This document shows positions 9,396 through 17,623 of a stretch of DNA of 64,000 nucleotides, in pieces; within the stretch, counting starts at the first letter, position 1; each line of letters opens with the position of its first letter. This stretch comes from Streptomyces griseocarneus (lineage in GTDB: Bacteria; Actinomycetota; Actinomycetes; Streptomycetales; Streptomycetaceae). The stretch lies in assembly GCA_003674045.1 (NCBI GenBank), contig PENC01000029.1, positions 1 through 64,000 on the forward strand. Reading direction: 5' to 3'. The notes beneath the pieces were generated by a model that searched no databases, was not told the origin of the DNA, and saw only the letters and a list, made by a program, of their open reading frames with translations. The position numbers and the translations under genes are program-made.

Positions 9396-12300
9396 CTATT
9401 GATGGACTGTGGTGATGGATTTGATGTACGGGTGCAGGTAGCGAGTAATGTCCGTGATGATGTCGGCAATCGACGCCAGCCTCGCTGCCGTCTGTCTGTC
9501 TTTCACCTCGACGCCAGGGAATTCCATCCCGAGGAATCGCATCGCTTCGCCTTTTTTGAGGGTTACTTTATGGAACCCGTTGTTGAATTCGCGAAGTGCT
9601 GTGCGTGCCGCCTTCACCCCCTCCTGGTCATTTGTCAGGTTCAGCCTGCCTGACTGCTGGTCGACCCAGCGTTCCTGGACTCCCAGATTAGCCACATCCG
9701 GCAGGTATTCGAGAAAGGCACCCGCAAGGCGGGAGAGACCCTGCCCACTGAACACCGCATATTCGTCCTGGATGCGGTCGAGCCACGTTTGCGGCGTCGC
9801 GTGGCTCTGGGAGAGCTTGCACTTGCGTCCAGCAACGAAGCTGAATACGGATTCAGGGTCTTCCCAGGCCGGCGGTTCGGCTGGCATGGTTTGACCGATC
9901 CGGTCGGTTGCGGTGGCGATCGCGACATCAGGATCGAATACCTCGCGCATCTCGATCCCTTGTTGCTGAACATAATGCCGGTATGCTGTGCGCGCGGCTT
10001 TCCCCTCTTGTGATCCCGTTCCAAAGTTAAGCATTTGATTGTATTCTTGGGGGCTGCGGTAACCTTCGGGTATGCAGAAGAAGGTGTTGGGTTCGGGGAA
10101 ATACGCGGTCCGTGGGTTCACGGCTGCCATGATCCGCCGTACTTCCATGTCGACATGCAGAGCGAGCGCGATTTCGCGTCGGTCGTCGGCCGGTGCAACG
10201 TAGCTGCCGCCGAGTACCCCGATGGGAGACTGTGTCCGCAAGGCGGCCGTCGCTGCGACGAACAACGGCGCCTTGCCGACCGGACACAGGGATTGCACAT
10301 CGGCGTCACCGGTGTGAATGTAGATTTTTCCGTTCGAGGCGATCGCCTTGGTGAACTTCTCGCAGATGGCGGCAGTGTGCTCGCTTCCCAGCACTTGTTG
10401 ACGGATTCGTCCGTACGGAAGTCGGGACTGGTCATACTTGCTTTCCGCTTTTCCTGGATTGGACTGCCAGCCGAAAGCGAAAACGCCGACCATGAAATTT
10501 TCTTTTTCTTCTTCCCATTTCTTCCCGAATTCCGCGATCGCCTCGCCAAGGGATTTCGGTAAATCCTCCTCGTGGCAGTTCAAGCCCACGATGAGCGCGA
10601 AAGTGTGCCGTGCGTCGCGAGCGTTCTCCACTCCTTCCCTGTACTTCTTCGACAGGTTGAACAGGGATTCGTAGATCTGCTTTTGATTCTTACCGCGGAC
10701 GCCCATGGGGACCGTCGAGATGAAGACGTATTCCGGAGTCCTTCCACTTTCCGGGCCGCTGCCGAAAACTTTGCCTTCGACCAGGCCCGAGGGCTGGCTG
10801 GACGGGCCTCCCTTGGAGGTTCCTTGCGCTGCGCTCTTTTTCGGAGCTCGGTTGGCCGCTGTTTTTCCCGCCTTGGCACTGTTGAGCAGGTCGGAGGCTG
10901 GATCGCGCAGTTTCTCGGTGAGTGAAGCAACGGTGAAGGGCTTGAGTTCAGCGCTGCCGATGAGCGGTTTTTGGGTGGTGCTGTCGAACTGTGTGCAGAT
11001 CCGTGTCTCGACGACTCGTGAGGGCTCGTGCTGGGCCGGATTGTTGACCTGGTCGATGTGGCCCTCGATCTGAGCGGCGGCAAAGGCTCCTTCCCTTCGC
11101 CCACTGAACCATTCCCGTAGTATCTCGAGAGCGGAACGCGGGTCGTCTCCTGGAAAGGCGCCGAGAGCGGATCGTGGTTCGGCGCCGGTGACGGAGGTGA
11201 CGGCGCCGGTCAGGGAGTCGTAGGCGATGCGGGGGCGCAGGCGGAGCTCGCGAGCGATGACGGTCTCAGTGATGCCCATCAGAATGCTGCGCTGCGCGGC
11301 CCGGTCCAAGGCTGTGTCCAGTTCCCCCTTGGAGGGGCTGACTGACCGCCCTTGCGGGTCGGTGCGCACCGCGGCGCTATCGTTGACGGCCTCGAGTGCG
11401 AGCGCGAGCGCTGTTTCGAGTTCCGGGGAAGGGTTGAGCACGCGCGGGGCGGGGGGTGCTGCTGTGGCGCCGTTCAGCCACTCCAGCACGACTTCGTTGC
11501 CGTGAGTGAGGTACTCCTCCCGGTTGATGTTGCCGATCGTCCACTGCACGCCGCTGCGGGGGTCGGTGTCTACGACGGGCACCGGGTTGACGATCTTTGC
11601 CAGGTAGCGATTGTAGATTTCGTTGATCGCCTTGTCGTTCGCCACCCTCTCTTTGCGTGTTTCTTTCTTTTTTCGAGCGGAACCGGTGTGGGTCTCCCAT
11701 TCCTTGAGTGCGAGCAGACGTAGTTGTTTCTCCAGCTGCCGGGACAGCGTATGGACGTCGTTGGGAACGAGGGCACCTGCGTTGGTGTGAGCGGCATGGA
11801 TCAACTCGTGTGCCAGGAGGAGTTCAGGAGGCAGCAGCGTGTCATCCACGAGCAGATGGGTCCGAGGAGGCGTCCGTACGAAGGACACGCACCCGTATCC
11901 GTTGGAAGCCGCTTCCTTCTTGTCAGGCAGTGTCTTGGCGAAGAGCGAGCCTCGAAGAGCGGCGGCTTCTTCGCCACACGGCCCGATCAGAACGCGTACC
12001 GGGTGGGACTGTTGGGTCACCGGATCCGTCCCGCGGTAGTCGCGGATGTTGATGCCTTGATCGGGCCGGCCGAAAGAGCCGTCAGGATCCGGTAGCGGTG
12101 CGCAGCGGCCGAAGAACTCGATCAAGGCACGCCCGGCGCGTGACGCCTCGATGCGGGTCAGGAGGTCGTCGGCCTCACGGACAAACTCATCGCCCTCGAC
12201 GGGCTCGTCCGGGATGTCACCACCGGCGAAGAAGGTCCGCAGGTATTCGGCAGCAGGCATGGTGGTGACGGCGATCCCGGGCCGCATGAGCCGTGCGGTG

Positions 12301-12443
12301 TGGGCAGGGCGAGGAGGGGTGCCGTCGGGCACAGGCACAGGCAGGTGCAGGAGGGGGAAGGGAGCGGACTGTTGAGAGGCAGCATGTTCGGCACGCTGCT
12401 GCGGGTCGGCAAGGAACGACGGAGACGGGACGGAGTGGGGCAT
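9396..12443 (-). CDS. 1015-aa protein with HELIHAAH zinc-metalloprotease motif
   Basis: ATG at 12443 follows GGAGCCTGTC. Around residue 210 the protein has LLAHELIHAAHTNAG, an HExxH zincin motif close in wording to the M91 (NleD-like) effector proteases; KEWETHTG and a later ITETVIARELRLRP segment also recall M91 proteins, though the spacing differs. A Lys/Ser/Gly-rich linker at about residues 545-575 leads into a separate C-terminal domain (EYVFISTVPMGVRGKN, then IYIHTGDADVQSL with a DxD-like acidic pair) that could be enzymatic but that I cannot name. No signal peptide is visible. A TTA codon lies at 10560-10562. It sits 33 bases after the stop of the 612-aa gene, so the pair is probably one transcript. 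Best guess: a two-domain toxin-like or processing enzyme of the giant-protein cluster. Confidence 0.7.
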   Translation of the reverse strand: MPHSVPSPSFLADPQQRAEHAASQQSAPFPLLHLPVPVPDGTPPRPAHTARLMRPGIAVTTMPAAEYLRTFFAGGDIPDEPVEGDEFVREADDLLTRIEASRAGRALIEFFGRCAPLPDPDGSFGRPDQGINIRDYRGTDPVTQQSHPVRVLIGPCGEEAAALRGSLFAKTLPDKKEAASNGYGCVSFVRTPPRTHLLVDDTLLPPELLLAHELIHAAHTNAGALVPNDVHTLSRQLEKQLRLLALKEWETHTGSARKKKETRKERVANDKAINEIYNRYLAKIVNPVPVVDTDPRSGVQWTIGNINREEYLTHGNEVVLEWLNGATAAPPAPRVLNPSPELETALALALEAVNDSAAVRTDPQGRSVSPSKGELDTALDRAAQRSILMGITETVIARELRLRPRIAYDSLTGAVTSVTGAEPRSALGAFPGDDPRSALEILREWFSGRREGAFAAAQIEGHIDQVNNPAQHEPSRVVETRICTQFDSTTQKPLIGSAELKPFTVASLTEKLRDPASDLLNSAKAGKTAANRAPKKSAAQGTSKGGPSSQPSGLVEGKVFGSGPESGRTPEYVFISTVPMGVRGKNQKQIYESLFNLSKKYREGVENARDARHTFALIVGLNCHEEDLPKSLGEAIAEFGKKWEEEKENFMVGVFAFGWQSNPGKAESKYDQSRLPYGRIRQQVLGSEHTAAICEKFTKAIASNGKIYIHTGDADVQSLCPVGKAPLFVAATAALRTQSPIGVLGGSYVAPADDRREIALALHVDMEVRRIMAAVNPRTAYFPEPNTFFCIPEGYRSPQEYNQMLNFGTGSQEGKAARTAYRHYVQQQGIEMREVFDPDVAIATATDRIGQTMPAEPPAWEDPESVFSFVAGRKCKLSQSHATPQTWLDRIQDEYAVFSGQGLSRLAGAFLEYLPDVANLGVQERWVDQQSGRLNLTNDQEGVKAARTALREFNNGFHKVTLKKGEAMRFLGMEFPGVEVKDRQTAARLASIADIITDITRYLHPYIKSITTVHQ

Positions 12444-12476
12444 GACAGGCTCCGGGGCGGGGCGGGTGAGGGACGG

Positions 12477-14315
12477 TCAGATGTGGCCTACGAGGATCCG
12501 TCCGGACGGCGTGGCGCCGGTCAGGAGAAGCGAGGACGTTGGCTGATCGGCGGGTTTCCCGTCGGATCTGTCACTGGGCTTCCGCCCACTGTCGTAGTGG
12601 AGGCCCATGTCTGTGAGGACCACGTCCAGAGCGGCTGGCACATCCCCCGTAGGAATCCCCAGCCGCGAGGCGACGCCGAGTGCGCTGAGCCCCTGTGGGT
12701 CCTCCCACTTTGCCGTGAATGAGGTGCTGTCGTGCTGGGAGGAGAAGTCGGCGGTGAACGTCATCAGGACCACGTCGTGGGCTGTGTGTCCGTCCGGAGT
12801 CGGATCCGTTGCTGTCGCGGGCCGGGGTGTGGGCACGAGTGTGACGGTGCCGAAGGTTTCCAGAGCGCGGTCGGTGTCACGGGTCAGGTCCACTCCGAGC
12901 TGTACCGTCGTCGCCGACACCGGCAGCTTCGCATCCGTCCGTAATTCAAGGGCGCCTCGTGAGGAGTAGGACAGTCTCAGCAGATCGAGGCGCGCGTTGC
13001 GGAGGGGCGCGGGCAGTCGGGCGCCGGTCAGGCGTTCCAAGTAGGTGTCGAGATGCTCCAGGGCGGCGTCACGCACTTCTGCGGAGAACAGCCAGCCGGT
13101 GCCGTCGCGGCCGGCCTCCAGCAGGAGCAGTGCCTGGCCGAGGCGGGCCCGTGCGGTGACTGTGGCGTGCATGTCTCCACCGAAGCCGCCGATGAGTTCC
13201 AGCACCGCACCGTCGACGGCCAGCTGGTCGGTGGCCTGCCAGTGCAGGTTGAGGCCGCACAGTGCGACCAGGTACCGCTGTCGTGGGTCGCCGCGTACGT
13301 AGAGATAGGACAGTGCGGACCCGGAGGCGGAGGGGGTGCCCGGGATGTGCTCGGCCAGAATGCGGGCCGCATCGCCGGGGTCACCGAGGTATCCGGTCAC
13401 TTCCAGGGACGGCAGGTCGAGCGTGACGCGTACCGGGGTGTCGAAGACCGTCAGTCGGGCGGTCCCGCGCGCGCTGAGACTGCGGTGTCCCGACGGGCCG
13501 CCGACGGCGAATTCGATGCTCAAGTCGTCGATGGTGTTGCCGTTTCCCAGGGGCCACTGACCGCCGAGCCGTACGGTGACCCAGATACCGGTCGGCTGCC
13601 ATGTCCCGCCACCATCCGGTTTGGACATGGACACGCGCAGGCCGGCCAGCGCGGGGGAGTGGAACGCCTGGGCCAGCGGACTGGGGAGGGAGGGTGCCTT
13701 GCCGCCGAAGACCCCGTTCAGCCATGGGTTGGTCAGAAGTGCGGCGAGTTCGTCGAGCGGCATCGGGCTGTCCAGCAGGGCGGAGGCGTCCAGGCGGCCG
13801 CTTCCGGTGTGAGCGTCCGCAACCAGGTACAGGGTGTGGTCGCCGAGGAGCAGCCGCACTCCTGAGGCGTCGATCCGGGTCCAACGGGGCTCCGCGTCGG
13901 CTGCGGCGTCGTCCATCGTGATGCCACGGAACAGCACGGCACTGTCAGCGACCGCTGTGAGAGGCTCCAGGGACACGCCAGAGATTCCGCCCGGGGTTTG
14001 CCAGGCCGTATCGATGACAAGAGTGGCGCCGATGAGCTGGGCACCCGCTGCGTGTACTGAAAATACCGCGTGCCTGCCGTCCGCGGTGCCACCGGTCACT
14101 CGGCCGGAGACCACCAGCCCTTCCTCTGAGTACTCGGCTGAACCGAGACGTAAGACGGACGCTTCTACATGAGCGAGCACCGTGTCGGTGAGGTTGCTGA
14201 GGAAGGTCGAATCCCGGGTGTCTGTGGCTTTCTCTCTCAGTAATGCGGGATCGAGGATGAAGACCTCTTCTCGGCGGGTGAAGAGCTCATGAAGGGCATC
14301 GAAGAGGGCAGGCAT
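12477..14315 (-). CDS. Large hypothetical protein (612 aa) at head of the giant-protein run
   Basis: ATG at 14315 is preceded by GGAGAAGACA; a TTG seven codons upstream lacks a ribosome-binding site. The product begins MPALFDALHELFTRREEVFI, then consists of long beta-rich stretches (GLVVSGRVTGG, VRVTLDLPSLEVTGYLG, LALCGLNLHWQATDQLAVDG) in the same compositional style as the DUF6603-like protein, so a distant relationship is plausible but unproved. No catalytic motif, signal peptide or membrane span is visible. It contains three TTA codons (12942-12944, 14151-14153, 14241-14243), unusually many for a Streptomyces gene. It is the first gene of the run that continues with the zinc-protease-like gene 33 bases later. 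Confidence 0.75.
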   Translation of the reverse strand: MPALFDALHELFTRREEVFILDPALLREKATDTRDSTFLSNLTDTVLAHVEASVLRLGSAEYSEEGLVVSGRVTGGTADGRHAVFSVHAAGAQLIGATLVIDTAWQTPGGISGVSLEPLTAVADSAVLFRGITMDDAAADAEPRWTRIDASGVRLLLGDHTLYLVADAHTGSGRLDASALLDSPMPLDELAALLTNPWLNGVFGGKAPSLPSPLAQAFHSPALAGLRVSMSKPDGGGTWQPTGIWVTVRLGGQWPLGNGNTIDDLSIEFAVGGPSGHRSLSARGTARLTVFDTPVRVTLDLPSLEVTGYLGDPGDAARILAEHIPGTPSASGSALSYLYVRGDPRQRYLVALCGLNLHWQATDQLAVDGAVLELIGGFGGDMHATVTARARLGQALLLLEAGRDGTGWLFSAEVRDAALEHLDTYLERLTGARLPAPLRNARLDLLRLSYSSRGALELRTDAKLPVSATTVQLGVDLTRDTDRALETFGTVTLVPTPRPATATDPTPDGHTAHDVVLMTFTADFSSQHDSTSFTAKWEDPQGLSALGVASRLGIPTGDVPAALDVVLTDMGLHYDSGRKPSDRSDGKPADQPTSSLLLTGATPSGRILVGHI

Positions 14316-14568
14316 TGTCTTCTCCGTTGATCGCAAAGGGGGGGCGGACCGGAGTTATGCGCTCTGAGGACATCAACAGCGGGGACGCGCGGTGTGGGGC
14401 CGAGACGTCGCACGGTCGAGGTGCTGATGCCTGGAGGTCTGCTGCGGTCGCCGCAGAGCGTGGCGGACGTCTCGGCGAACGGATGGAGCAGATCGCGATG
14501 CGTGCGACGGTCGCATGCACAGCACGTCGCACTATCAAGAAATACTGTGACATGCTATGTCATTTCCT

Positions 14569-14817
14569 TCAAGAACCTGCGCTGCGGATGGCGCGACGGT
14601 CGCGTTCGGTGCGCAAGACGTGATCCTCGAGGTAGAGATTGCGGTTTCCGGTTCGGGCGGTCGGACGGAGGTAGCCGCGGCGGGCCCACTGACGGATGCA
14701 GGCGGCGGTGACACCGGCGGCTTCGGCGGCTTCGGCGGTGGTCAGGAGGCGTTGGCCGGGGCCGGAGGGCCGTTGGAGGGCGGCTCTCAGAGTGCGGCGG
14801 CTGGGCGATGTCGGCAT
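14569..14817 (-). CDS. Small helix-turn-helix DNA-binding protein (MerR/excisionase type)
   Basis: This 82-aa protein starts at ATG 14817; upstream GAGATCCCTGTC is a modest ribosome-binding site. After about 25 basic residues it has LLTTAEAAEAAGVTAACIRQ, then WARRGYLRPTARTGNRNLYL, the winged helix-turn-helix layout of MerR, BldC and phage excisionase proteins. It has no effector domain, so it probably acts as a small DNA-bending or architectural regulator. It sits between the zinc-ribbon gene and the 612-aa gene on the same strand and is a natural candidate for controlling the giant-protein genes downstream; that role is inferred from position only. Confidence 0.75.
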   Translation of the reverse strand: MPTSPSRRTLRAALQRPSGPGQRLLTTAEAAEAAGVTAACIRQWARRGYLRPTARTGNRNLYLEDHVLRTERDRRAIRSAGS

Positions 14818-14884
14818 GACAGGGATCTCACTTTCGAGGTGGGCGGACGGTCCCGTCCGCGTTCCCGTATTCCGGGAGGAGGGA

Positions 14885-15493
14885 TCAGCGGGAACGCGTG
14901 TGGCGAAGTGGGGTGTGGGCGGGCCAGCAGGCGGTGCAGGAGCGGCAGGTGACGGTGCCATCGGTCGTGGTTGTCAGGGAACGGAGGTCGCAGACGGGGC
15001 ACGGTGTGGGGAGGCGGAGGGGCGGTTCGTCCTGGTGGAGCAGATCTCGTGCATGGGCGTACGCGGCCCACACGGCACGGGCCTGCCTGCCGTGAGCAGG
15101 GGTGGCCAGGCAAGCAGGCAGGTCAGAGGCGAGGGCGTTGCACAGGGTCTGCAGGAGGTGCCCAGGGCGGGTAGGGCGGGTCGGCAGGCAGCGAGGGAGG
15201 GCATCTTGGGCCCAGGAGCGCAGTGCGACGACACAGCGGTCGGCGTGGGCGAGGAGAGGCAAGCGCAGGGGCGGTGGCGCGTCGCGGAATTTCCACTGCA
15301 AGCGGTTGGCGGTCTTTTCGTGCTGTCGGTGAGGGGTTCCGTGAGGCAGCTCGAGGTGCAGCTGGACGTAGAGCCGGGGCATCTGGGCGAGGGCCTGGCG
15401 GAGGCGGAACAGGCACAGATCACAGGCCAGGCCTTTGGGAGGGTCGCTGGTTACGACGGCACCGCACACCAGGCATGACGGGCGCGAGGACAT
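14885..15493 (-). CDS. Zinc-ribbon hypothetical protein (202 aa)
   Basis: ATG at 15493 follows GGGAGGCCCCAC. The protein has two Cys pairs at each end: SCLVCGAVVTSDPPKGLACDLC at the N-terminus and PCPVCDLRSLTTTTDG then TCRSCTACW at the C-terminus, which look like two zinc ribbons bracketing a helical middle (RLPLLAHADRCVVALRSW). Proteins of this layout are common in actinobacterial mobile and accessory regions and are usually annotated as hypothetical. It is followed by the small helix-turn-helix gene after 67 bases. A nucleic-acid-binding or structural role fits the ribbons but is inference. Confidence 0.7.
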   Translation of the reverse strand: MSSRPSCLVCGAVVTSDPPKGLACDLCLFRLRQALAQMPRLYVQLHLELPHGTPHRQHEKTANRLQWKFRDAPPPLRLPLLAHADRCVVALRSWAQDALPRCLPTRPTRPGHLLQTLCNALASDLPACLATPAHGRQARAVWAAYAHARDLLHQDEPPLRLPTPCPVCDLRSLTTTTDGTVTCRSCTACWPAHTPLRHTRSR

Positions 15494-15520
15494 GTGGGGC
15501 CTCCCGTACGGGATGGGGTG

Positions 15521-16471
15521 TCAGGGAGTGTGCTGGCTGATGGTCGCGTGCTCCCTGGGCGTGAAACTCAGCTGGGCCAGAGCCTGGAGGTGATGTGCGA
15601 GACACGACGGGTGGCAGGCGGTCACGGCGGTGCTGGCGACCGCCGGCTGTTGAAGCGCCCATGAGATCGCGAGCTGCGAAAGGGACTGCCCCCGGGCCGA
15701 TGCCACTCGGGACAACGCGGTCACGTCGGCGGAGTGATCCCAGTCGGCGGAGCAGGGCACGGCAGGGGTGACAGAGGACCGACAGGGTGTCGGGGAATCC
15801 GGGCGATGCGGTAGATGGGCGATGCATCCGGTCCCGGTGCCGCTGAGCATGTCGAGGAGTCCGTCATCGCCTTCCGGCCCGGTGAGGGAGAAGGCCGACT
15901 GATGCGCGGTGAGGGGGATGTCGTAATGGCGCAGGAGAACCGCGAGGGACCGGGTGGGGGCCAGAGGCCACGCCGCGACCCCGACGTGGAGGACTTTGCC
16001 GCGGCACACGGCATCGGCGAGGGCGGTGGCGGTCTCGGTCAGCGGGATGCGGGGGTCGTAGCGGTACGGGCAGTAGAGGTCCAGGTAGTCGATTTCCAGG
16101 TTGTCCAGCATGGTGTCGAGTGCGGCGGTGAGATGCTTGCGAGAATTGAGGCCGATGTGTTCCGGCCAGGGAAACCCGTAGGGAGGATGGGCGGACAAGA
16201 CGAGTTCCCCACGCTGCCGACGCAGTTGGCACTGCAAGGGCTGCGGGAGGAAGTTGCCGCTGGTGCGGCCGGGTGCCAGCTGTGGCGCGAGGGTGTAGTG
16301 GGTAACGCCGTGCTGCAGTGCGTGATGCACGGCGTCGTGCCTGCTCGTGATGGCGTGCCGGTCTTCCGGCTGGGGCCCCAGACGCAGGGTGAGAGCGGAA
16401 ACTTTCAGACCGCTGTCTCCCAGGGGACGGTAGAGCATGGAGGGGGTCGCTGTGAGAGAGGGGCACTGCAT
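15521..16471 (-). CDS. Aldo/keto reductase-fold protein lacking catalytic residues
   Basis: ATG at 16471 has AGGGA nine bases upstream. The 316-aa product follows the aldo/keto reductase order: MLYRPLGDSGLKVSALTLRLG at the start, a THYTLAPQLAPGRTSGNF segment, LVLSAHPPYGF, SRKHLTAALDTMLDNLEIDY, DLYCPYRYDPRIPLTE and a C-terminal LSQLAISWALQQPAVASTAV. All four expected catalytic positions are changed: Asp to Thr and Tyr to Leu in the THYTLAPQL segment, Lys to His in SAHPPYG, and His to Tyr in CPYR. It is therefore unlikely to be an active reductase. A second, less damaged homologue lies at 22115-23125. A binding or regulatory role, as in AKR-type channel subunits, is possible. Its 5' part overlaps an unusual open extension of the WhiB-like gene. 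Confidence 0.75.
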   Translation of the reverse strand: MQCPSLTATPSMLYRPLGDSGLKVSALTLRLGPQPEDRHAITSRHDAVHHALQHGVTHYTLAPQLAPGRTSGNFLPQPLQCQLRRQRGELVLSAHPPYGFPWPEHIGLNSRKHLTAALDTMLDNLEIDYLDLYCPYRYDPRIPLTETATALADAVCRGKVLHVGVAAWPLAPTRSLAVLLRHYDIPLTAHQSAFSLTGPEGDDGLLDMLSGTGTGCIAHLPHRPDSPTPCRSSVTPAVPCSADWDHSADVTALSRVASARGQSLSQLAISWALQQPAVASTAVTACHPSCLAHHLQALAQLSFTPREHATISQHTP

Positions 16472-17183
16472 GCGTCGGGATCCCTTCTGCGGCGTAGACA
16501 TGAAGCGGGGCAGGAGCACCAGGCCTCGGCTCCTTGACCGAAGGGCCCGAAGGCTCGGGTGCACGGCGACCGGGCCTGCTTCGGGCAGGCCGTATCCCGG
16601 CCTTCGCGGTGCGCCCGGCACGGATCACGCACGCCGGGGTATGACGATGCATGAGGCTCGGCACGTCATGCCTGCGGGTGGGAGCGCGGGCTCGGGCCCC
16701 GACAGCTGAGGCGGGCGCCCGTTGCCTTCCCTCCTGCCGTTTGTTCTCCTCTGCGGAAAGCGGCTCGGCTGTGGCAGCGGGCTTGGCCGCCCGATTCGCC
16801 GGGTCCGCGGGGGGTCTGCGGACAGGTGGCCGCCTCTTCTGCCGCTCGGCCCGCCGCGCGTCGGCCATCTTCCGGTTCCGGCAGGCCTGTGCCTCTCGCG
16901 CCCGGGTCAGCACCTCGTGCCAGGAGGGGACAGCGGGGCTGCGTTCGAGGATGCCTCTGCGTCGACGCGGCGTTGCTCCGCCGAACACACCGTACGGAAT
17001 GCGCTGGTCGAGAGCCCAGGCCAGACACTCGGTGCGTACCGTGCACCGGGTGCAGAGCTCCAGGGCCTGCCGTTCGGCCAGGGAGCGCGGATAGCTGAAG
17101 AATTTTCCCGTGTCGGCCGGGGCACACAGGGCCAGCTGGCGCCATGTCTCCGGCGGGATTTGCCGGTGGGCGGTCAGGTCCAC
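15864..17183 (-). CDS. WhiB-like Fe-S transcriptional regulator with long open extension
   Basis: GTG at 17183 has an excellent ribosome-binding site (GGAGGAGACT). Residues 1-100 are a WhiB (Wbl) domain: LALCAP, CTRCTVRTECLAW supply the four Cys ligands of a [4Fe-4S] cluster, and GVFGGATPRRRRG is the G-W/F-G-G turn with the basic DNA-binding patch. Wbl proteins bind the housekeeping sigma factor and tune transcription. The domain is followed by a Lys/Arg/Pro/Ala-rich tail, and the frame has no stop until 15864, giving 439 aa against the usual 80-130. The last 200 codons overlap the reductase-like gene in another frame, so the real 3' end is doubtful: a lost stop or frameshift may be involved. 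The start lies inside the end of the upstream membrane-protein gene, implying coupled translation. Confidence 0.65.
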   Translation of the reverse strand: MDLTAHRQIPPETWRQLALCAPADTGKFFSYPRSLAERQALELCTRCTVRTECLAWALDQRIPYGVFGGATPRRRRGILERSPAVPSWHEVLTRAREAQACRNRKMADARRAERQKRRPPVRRPPADPANRAAKPAATAEPLSAEENKRQEGRQRAPASAVGARARAPTRRHDVPSLMHRHTPACVIRAGRTAKAGIRPARSRPGRRAPEPSGPSVKEPRPGAPAPLHVYAAEGIPTHAVPLSHSDPLHALPSPGRQRSESFRSHPASGAPAGRPARHHEQARRRASRTAARRYPLHPRATAGTRPHQRQLPPAALAVPTASAAWGTRLVRPSSLRVSLAGTHRPQFSQASHRRTRHHAGQPGNRLPGPLLPVPLRPPHPADRDRHRPRRCRVPRQSPPRRGRGVASGPHPVPRGSPAPLRHPPHRASVGLLPHRAGRR

Positions 17184-17623
17184 AGTCTCCTCCAGATCTC
17201 GGGGGTGGGCACCGCGTCGACGCGTGCTCCTCGGAGCCCCTGCTCCAGTTGGAGGCGGATCACAGCAGTTTGCAGTCGGCTGTCCCAGCTCTGGGCGGCC
17301 CGACAGCCATAGCTGTCCTGCCATGTGGCCGTGTGCTCGTCGAGCCGTCCGGTGATGTCCAGCCGCAGACGCAGCAGCAGTATCCAGCCGTTCGCTCGTC
17401 CTGGACCGAACCATTCGCTGCCGGGAAAATCGGGCGGATCTTCCGTTGCTGTTCGTGTCGTCCGGTCTTTGCCGGGGCGGAGCGCCGAGGGGGACGGGCG
17501 AGCTGGTCGGGCGTGGTTCGTCCTCCCGCGGTTGTGGACCGCGTGGACCAGGAACAGCAGGCCGAGGCCGCTCAGGACCATTGCTGTGCCGATGAGGTCG
17601 GTCATGGAGAGGAAGTCGGTCAT
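17174..17623 (-). CDS. Membrane-anchored peptidoglycan-binding-like protein
   Basis: This 149-aa protein starts at ATG 17623 inside the stop of the Rpf-like gene (ATGA overlap) and ends 10 bases past the start of the WhiB-like gene. Residues 10-30 (LIGTAMVLSGLGLLFLVHAV) are a membrane anchor. After a basic linker comes DFPGSEWFGPGRANGWILLL then LQTAVIRLQLEQGLRGARVD and PEIWRRLWT, the layout of short actinobacterial peptidoglycan-binding-like proteins (FPG-x-x-x-FGPG, FQ-x-x-x-GLRG, TW-x-x-LW). A longer homologue sits at 18497-19102. Its expected location is the outer face of the membrane, contacting the wall. Confidence 0.65.
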   Translation of the reverse strand: MTDFLSMTDLIGTAMVLSGLGLLFLVHAVHNRGRTNHARPARPSPSALRPGKDRTTRTATEDPPDFPGSEWFGPGRANGWILLLRLRLDITGRLDEHTATWQDSYGCRAAQSWDSRLQTAVIRLQLEQGLRGARVDAVPTPEIWRRLWT

